Below, one piece after another: positions 14,398 through 17,693 of a stretch of DNA of 17,693 nt. The DNA is from DATJFH01 sp035495815 (GTDB lineage: Bacteria > Acidobacteriota > Terriglobia > Bryobacterales > Bryobacteraceae). Numbering within the stretch: position 1 is the first letter of the stretch; the number at the start of each line of letters is the position of its first letter. The notes beneath the pieces were generated by a model. It saw nothing but the letters and a program-made list of their open reading frames with translations, had not been told where the DNA came from and searched no databases. The stretch covers positions 1 through 17,693 of the forward strand of contig DATJFH010000270.1 in assembly GCA_035495815.1 (NCBI GenBank). Direction: 5' to 3'. The position numbers and the translations under genes were made by a program.

Positions 14398-14687
14398 GGA
14401 ATTGTCCTCCGGTTCAAGTCGGCAACTTTCTCGTGGGCCATTCTCAGCTTTCCTCCGGCCAGCTCCAGGGCCAGCAGCAGCTCCTGTTTCGCTTTCCGGC
14501 CTTGATATTGGCGATACTCGAAGCCGCCGGCGAAGAGCGCGAGACAGGCGGCGATGGCCGCGGCCGCCCATCCGCGACGGCGCGGGGCGACTCTGCGACG
14601 CGCCGCCGCGATTACCCGGCCGGCAAAGTCCGCCGACGGCTCGGTCCGGCCGAGGGCCGTGCGCAACTCGTCTTCAAAGTCGTTCAT
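14394..14687 (-). CDS. Single-pass membrane protein, probable anti-sigma factor
   Basis: This 97-residue protein has a cytoplasmic N-terminal helix region (1-30, with LRTALGR and FAGRVIAAARRR) and a basic stop before one transmembrane helix (about 40-56). A charged, coiled-coil-like periplasmic segment (58-92) follows. Its position between an ECF sigma factor and an exported DUF4252 protein, with 4-nt overlaps on both sides, and its topology suggest an anti-sigma factor that holds the sigma factor at the membrane. It has no zinc-binding H-x3-C-x2-C motif of ZAS anti-sigma factors, so the assignment rests on context. An alternative is a structural membrane protein of the same module. Confidence 0.7.
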   Translation of the reverse strand: MNDFEDELRTALGRTEPSADFAGRVIAAARRRVAPRRRGWAAAAIAACLALFAGGFEYRQYQGRKAKQELLLALELAGGKLRMAHEKVADLNRRTIP

Positions 14688-15253
14688 CTCGTACTTCCTC
14701 TTCGCTCCCGCTCCAGCCTGGCCCGCAGCAGCGCCAGGGAGCGGTGCAGATTGCTTTTAACCGTGCCGGTAGGGATGCCGAGAATCCCTGCGATCTCGGC
14801 CGGCTCGAGGTCTTCCTGGAAGCGCAGGATCACGATCATCCGCGACCGCTTCGGCAGCCGGGCGATCATCCGCTGAAGCACGCCGCAAAGCAACGGGTCG
14901 GGAGCCGGCCCGCCGGCGGGAGGTTCGGGAGCCCGCTCCAGGTACTCCGTCAGACTGACCGGCTGCCGCAGCTTCATCCGCCGCGCCTGATCGATACAAA
15001 GACGGCTGGTTACCTTGCGAAGCCAAAATACCAGGTGCGCCGCCGATTCGATCGAGCGCAGGTTCTGGTACAGGCGGAGAAAAACCTCCTGCGCCAGCTC
15101 TTCCGCCAGCGTCCGGTCCCTCAGAAAATGGTAGACAATGCTGAACACCATGGCCTGATGTTGCCGTACGATCCCGGCGAAATCCGGAATGCCGCCGTCC
15201 ACCGCCTTCAGCGAGTCCGCTTCCCGAGCGCCCTGCGCCGCAATCGCCATCAT
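14684..15253 (-). CDS. ECF-family RNA polymerase sigma factor
   Basis: This 189-residue protein has the two domains of an extracytoplasmic-function sigma factor. Region 2 is at ~24-93 (FAGIVRQHQAMVFSIVYHFL, then EELAQEVFLRLYQ and WLRKVTSRLCID). A Pro-rich linker (108-120) precedes region 4 at ~123-176 (LPKRSRMIVILRF, helix-turn-helix PAEIAGILGIPTGTVKSNLHR). It would direct RNA polymerase to a small regulon, probably including its own operon. ATG 15253 or the adjacent 15250 is the start; TACTAG 15-20 nt upstream may be part of a promoter. The stop overlaps the membrane-protein start by 4 nt, and that gene in turn overlaps the DUF4252 gene. It is divergent from the exopolysaccharide gene across 127 nt, so it could control it. 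Confidence 0.92.
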   Translation of the reverse strand: MMAIAAQGAREADSLKAVDGGIPDFAGIVRQHQAMVFSIVYHFLRDRTLAEELAQEVFLRLYQNLRSIESAAHLVFWLRKVTSRLCIDQARRMKLRQPVSLTEYLERAPEPPAGGPAPDPLLCGVLQRMIARLPKRSRMIVILRFQEDLEPAEIAGILGIPTGTVKSNLHRSLALLRARLERERRGSTR

Positions 15254-15349
15254 TCATAAGACTAGTACGCGCGAAAACACGCCGCGATCTCATTTTTTTG
15301 AAAATTCGCCATCTCTTTCGGGTGATTGTGGCGCTCTTGGGCCGCGTGT

Positions 15350-15355
15350 TAGACT
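15350..15355 (+). promoter_or_regulatory. -10-like element for the glycosylphosphotransferase gene
   Basis: TAGACT lies 25 nt before ATG 15381, in the 127-nt region shared with the divergent sigma-factor operon. No clear -35 box is seen, and there is no strong ribosome site before the ATG. Confidence 0.35.
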
Positions 15356-15380
15356 GCGTCTTTCGCTCGCAGAACCTGAG

Positions 15381-16772
15381 ATGATCCGTCTCTTCCGTGT
15401 ATCCATCCCCGTGGGTGTTTTTGCGCTGCTCCTCTCGGAAGTCTTTCTGACCAGCCTTTGCTTTTTCCTGGCGGCTTACTGGTATTTCGAATCCGACCTG
15501 GCGATTTTTCTGCTGGATGGCGGAGGACTCATCCGCACGATGCTGGTCATCAGCAGCATCATCCTGGGCATGTACTTTCTCGATCTCTACACCAAGATCC
15601 ACGTGAGATCGCGTTCCGCGCTTCTGCAGGATCTGACCCAGGTCATCGGCATGGCATTGCTGACACAGGGCTTGATCGCCTATGCCTCGCCCAGCCTGCG
15701 GCTGGGGCGTCAGGTGATGCTGATCGGAACGCTCGGCAGCCTGTTCGTGCTTTTTTTCTGGCGCCAGTTCTACGCGCACGTCCTCCTGGATGCGGTTGCC
15801 CGCGAGCGTATTCTCTTTGTGGGATCGAATCAGGTGGTGCTGGAGATGGCCGATCACATCGCCTCGCATGCCGAACTTGGGTTGTCCATTGCAGGCTATC
15901 TGGTCGATGGGGCGGTTCCGGGTTCACTCTTGACGGGGGCCAAAGTTCTGGGGCCGGTCCGCGATCTGCGAAAGATCGCGGAGGAAGTGAAGCCCACCCG
16001 GATCGTGGTGGGAATGACGGAGCGCCGGGACCGGATGCCGGTGCCGGACCTGCTCGAACTGCGCTTCGCCGGCTTCACCATCGAAGAGGCGGGCACGACC
16101 TACGAATCGGTCTGCGGGCGGGTTTGCACCAAGGAGCTGCGGCCCAGCCAGCTCATTTTTTCGGGAGAGCTCGGGCCGCGGCGCCACAGTCTTTGGCTGC
16201 AAAACATTCTCAACATCTCGGTCGCGATCGTGGCGGCAGCAGCCACGGTGCCGGTGATGCTTCTGGTGGCCCTGCTGGTGAAGTCGACCTCGCGTGGACC
16301 GGTCTTTTACCGCCAGAGCCGGGTAGGGAAAAATGGAGTTCCTTTTGTGCTGTACAAATTCCGCTCGATGCGGTTGGACGCGGAAGCGGAGACGGGAGCC
16401 GTGTGGGCTTCGAAGGACGATCCGCGTACCACCCTGGTCGGAAAATGGCTGCGGCGCATCCGGCTGGACGAGCTGCCTCAGTTTTTCAACGTGCTGCGTG
16501 GTGAAATGTCGCTCGTTGGCCCCCGTCCGGAGCGTCCGGAGTTCGTGAAAACGCTGACCGAGAAGATCCCATACTACCGGCAGCGGCACTGCGTGAGACC
16601 GGGAATTACCGGTTGGGCTCAGGTTAACCACAAGTATGGCGATACGGTGGAAGATACCATCACCAAGTTGGAGTATGATTTGTACTACATCAAGAATCTG
16701 TCTCCGAGTCTGGACGCATACATTATCTTTCACACCCTCAAGACGATCGTGTTGTCGCGTGGATCTCAATAG
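15381..16772 (+). CDS. Polyprenyl glycosylphosphotransferase starting exopolysaccharide synthesis
   Basis: This 463-residue inner-membrane enzyme is of the WcaJ/EpsB/WbaP type. It transfers a sugar 1-phosphate from a UDP-sugar to undecaprenyl phosphate, the first step of exopolysaccharide or O-antigen assembly. Four hydrophobic segments (~9-33, 50-68, 84-102, 110-135) are followed by a CoA-binding-like domain (~142-250, ILFVGSNQ). A reentrant membrane helix (~275-300) leads to the catalytic domain: SRGPVFYRQSRVGKNG, YKFRSM, the Asp363-Glu364 pair in RLDELPQ, GPRPERPEF, RPGITGWAQV, and YDLYYIKN. Length and order match the TIGR03025/03013-type family. ATG 15381 is followed directly by the first helix, and an earlier start would read into the promoter region. 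No other polysaccharide genes are adjacent, so it is either an orphan or the first gene of a scattered set. The sugar is unknown. Confidence 0.92.
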   Translation: MIRLFRVSIPVGVFALLLSEVFLTSLCFFLAAYWYFESDLAIFLLDGGGLIRTMLVISSIILGMYFLDLYTKIHVRSRSALLQDLTQVIGMALLTQGLIAYASPSLRLGRQVMLIGTLGSLFVLFFWRQFYAHVLLDAVARERILFVGSNQVVLEMADHIASHAELGLSIAGYLVDGAVPGSLLTGAKVLGPVRDLRKIAEEVKPTRIVVGMTERRDRMPVPDLLELRFAGFTIEEAGTTYESVCGRVCTKELRPSQLIFSGELGPRRHSLWLQNILNISVAIVAAAATVPVMLLVALLVKSTSRGPVFYRQSRVGKNGVPFVLYKFRSMRLDAEAETGAVWASKDDPRTTLVGKWLRRIRLDELPQFFNVLRGEMSLVGPRPERPEFVKTLTEKIPYYRQRHCVRPGITGWAQVNHKYGDTVEDTITKLEYDLYYIKNLSPSLDAYIIFHTLKTIVLSRGSQ

Positions 16773-16834
16773 GAGAGAAAAGCAGCCGAAACCGGGGCGC
16801 AGCATTCCCGCGAACCGAAGGTGGCATACGGCTT

Positions 16835-16857
16835 CAGCGGGGCCTCTCGGCCCGCTG
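16835..16857 (+). terminator. GC-rich hairpin after the glycosylphosphotransferase
   Basis: CAGCGGG-G-CC pairs with GGCCCGCTG across a TCTC loop, with one bulged G. It lies about 63 nt after the stop codon and has no T-run, so it is a weak terminator candidate. Confidence 0.35.
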
Positions 16858-16930
16858 TGTCGGCGTCTGGCCAAGAAAGAGCGCCAAGGCGGGCGCACCC
16901 GGGCGAAAGCGGGAGGCGCTGCAGGTCGGC

Positions 16931-16936
16931 TAAACT
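16931..16936 (+). promoter_or_regulatory. -10-like element for the clpS-like gene
   Basis: TAAACT ends 9 nt before ATG 16946. The leader would be only a few nt long and has no convincing Shine-Dalgarno sequence. No -35 box is recognised. Confidence 0.4.
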
Positions 16937-16945
16937 AAGCTGAAG

Positions 16946-17281
16946 ATGGGAAGCACGATTATAGCTCCGGACATTGAGACGATTGATCGCGACGAACTCA
17001 TCCCGGTTTATCATGTGGTGCTGCTCGACGACGACGACCACACCTACGATTACGTGATCGAGATGCTGCAAAAGCTGTTCGTCTTTTCCCAGGAACAGGC
17101 CTACCGCCACGCAGTGGAGGTAGATACGCACGGCCGGACAATCCTGCTGACGTGTGCGTTGCCGGAAGCCGAATTCGCCCGGGACCAGGTCCATGCGTTC
17201 GGCCCGGATCCCCGCATGCCCAGGTCGAAGGGATCGATGTCCGCGGTGATTGAGCCGGCTGAAGGAGGGCGGGCGACTTAA
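16946..17281 (+). CDS. ClpS-family protease adaptor, divergent N-degron pocket
   Basis: This 111-residue cytoplasmic protein has the ClpS core (~22-105): YHVVLLDDDD, YDYVIEMLQKLF, a variable helix, and a GRTILLT strand. ClpS delivers substrates with destabilising N-terminal residues to ClpA/ClpC-ClpP proteases. A by-eye alignment to E. coli ClpS puts Asp28 at Asn34 and Asp60 at His66, two residues that bind the substrate's alpha-amino group, and Tyr34 at the gatekeeper Met40. The first 20 residues form an acidic tail as in ClpS. ATG 16946 fits the family length. No clpA or clpP is adjacent. Family assignment is good, but substrate choice may differ from canonical ClpS. Confidence 0.85.
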   Translation: MGSTIIAPDIETIDRDELIPVYHVVLLDDDDHTYDYVIEMLQKLFVFSQEQAYRHAVEVDTHGRTILLTCALPEAEFARDQVHAFGPDPRMPRSKGSMSAVIEPAEGGRAT

Positions 17282-17285
17282 TAGT

Positions 17286-17315
17286 GAAGATCCAGCCGCT
17301 GTCAGGATCTTCTTT
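17286..17315 (+). terminator. Terminator between clpS and the convergent TonB receptor
   Basis: GAAGATCC (17286-17293) pairs perfectly with GGATCTTC (17305-17312) across an 11-nt loop, and TTT follows. It starts 5 nt after the ClpS stop codon. The stem is 8 bp and the T-run is short, so efficiency is uncertain. Confidence 0.6.
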
Positions 17316-17359
17316 CCAGGTGGTCGATCCCTTCCCGCCCGGCGCGCCAACGGCGATGG

Positions 17360-17693
17360 CTAGAACGCCATCCCGATTGAGACCTGTAGTCTTCGGCCGG
17401 GCTGGGCCGACACCGGACGCCCGAAAAAGGGCGAGCTCAAGTTGCCTGCGAACGATGTGTAGTTCACCCGGTTCAAAGCATTGAACGCATCGAGGGAAAA
17501 CGTCATACTCGGTCCGCTGTCTTTGCGCGCGCGATCCAAATGGAAATCTTTGGACCATCGCAAGTCGAGCGTCGCCGACCCCGGTCCGTCCAGGCTGTTT
17601 CTCCGAACGCCCGGCGGGCGCGCACCCGCAAGCGTAGTTCCGAAGTCATCGCGGCCGGTTGTGAGGCTGTACGGTCTTCCCGACATCGCCGAG
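17360..17693 (-). CDS. TonB-dependent receptor (Oar-like), C-terminal end only
   Basis: Only the last ~110 residues are in the window; the frame is still open at the right edge, so the gene continues to the right. It shows SGRPYSLTTGRDDFG, PPGVRRNSLDGPGS and LDLRWSKDF, then SLDAFNALNRVNYTSF and a final beta strand ending in Phe (GMAF). This is the usual C-terminus of large outer-membrane barrels with a carboxypeptidase-regulatory-like N-terminal domain, which are abundant in Solibacter-type acidobacteria. It would import a large substrate, unknown, with energy from TonB. The terminal Phe is expected for barrel assembly by BamA. It converges on the ClpS gene with a hairpin terminator between. 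Confidence 0.85.
   Translation of the reverse strand, partial: SAMSGRPYSLTTGRDDFGTTLAGARPPGVRRNSLDGPGSATLDLRWSKDFHLDRARKDSGPSMTFSLDAFNALNRVNYTSFAGNLSSPFFGRPVSAQPGRRLQVSIGMAF

Noticed and set aside
15924..16898. 324-codon minus-strand open frame opposite the glycosylphosphotransferase
   Set aside because: Composition typical of antisense high-GC frames, while the plus strand matches its family throughout.
1..17693. CRISPR array, insertion sequence, integron, tRNA or rRNA
   Set aside because: No regularly spaced repeats, transposase motifs, terminal inverted repeats or tRNA-like cloverleaf were found on reading both strands.

Overview
The window is 17.7 kb of GC-rich, densely coded bacterial chromosome. 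It suggests a Gram-negative soil-type acidobacterium of the Bryobacterales/Solibacter kind. The grounds are lipid A/Kdo genes (an outer membrane), the C-terminal end of an Oar-like TonB-dependent receptor of the type expanded in that group, cytochrome c/PHM-type copper proteins, a DUF4252 protein beside an ECF sigma factor, and a bifunctional rhamnulose-phosphate aldolase/dehydrogenase. This assignment is inference from gene content; no rRNA or tRNA gene is present to confirm it. No mobile element, integrase, CRISPR array or phage gene was seen.

Layout. (1) 1-816: the 3' part of a secreted protein whose start lies outside the window. (2) 953-2019: a chromate-transporter (CHR) pair encoded as two overlapping half-size genes. 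(3) 2173-3006: a small membrane protein and a convergent secreted protein of unknown function. (4) 2999-5284: one long gene fusing Kdo transferase (KdtA/WaaA) to lipid A 4'-kinase (LpxK), two steps of the same lipopolysaccharide pathway. (5) 5360-7271: a cytochrome c-PHM copper monooxygenase-like fusion, overlapped by a shorter paralogue with a decayed copper domain. (6) 7243-8882, minus strand: an SDR oxidoreductase coupled to a heavy-metal-binding-domain protein. (7) 9074-11302: the two-domain RhaE-RhaW enzyme of L-rhamnose breakdown. (8) 11329-13508: a DUF411 copper-binding protein, a four-helix membrane protein and three small minus-strand unknowns. (9) 13843-15253, minus strand: an ECF sigma factor, a single-pass membrane protein (probable anti-sigma factor) and a secreted DUF4252 protein, joined by 4-nt overlaps. 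(10) 15381-16772: a polyprenyl glycosylphosphotransferase that starts exopolysaccharide synthesis. (11) 16946-17281: a divergent ClpS adaptor. (12) 17360-17693: the end of a TonB-dependent receptor.

How the genes fit together. Three themes recur: envelope building (KdtA-LpxK, glycosylphosphotransferase, the ECF/DUF4252 module, TonB receptor), periplasmic copper and redox proteins between about 5.4 and 11.8 kb, and sugar breakdown (RhaEW and the SDR, divergently arranged).

Many genes carry a -10-like TANNNT hexamer only 5-13 nt before the start codon with little Shine-Dalgarno sequence, which suggests widespread leaderless or near-leaderless transcription. Genes are tightly packed: same-strand pairs overlap by 4-8 nt, convergent pairs overlap at their 3' ends by 11-29 nt, and one divergent pair overlaps at its start codons. 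I did not find a single clearly new defence or mobile system. The most unusual items are the KdtA-LpxK fusion, the divergent start overlap in front of it, the cytochrome-PHM tandem with a decayed copy, the altered ClpS pocket and the leaderless promoter pattern.
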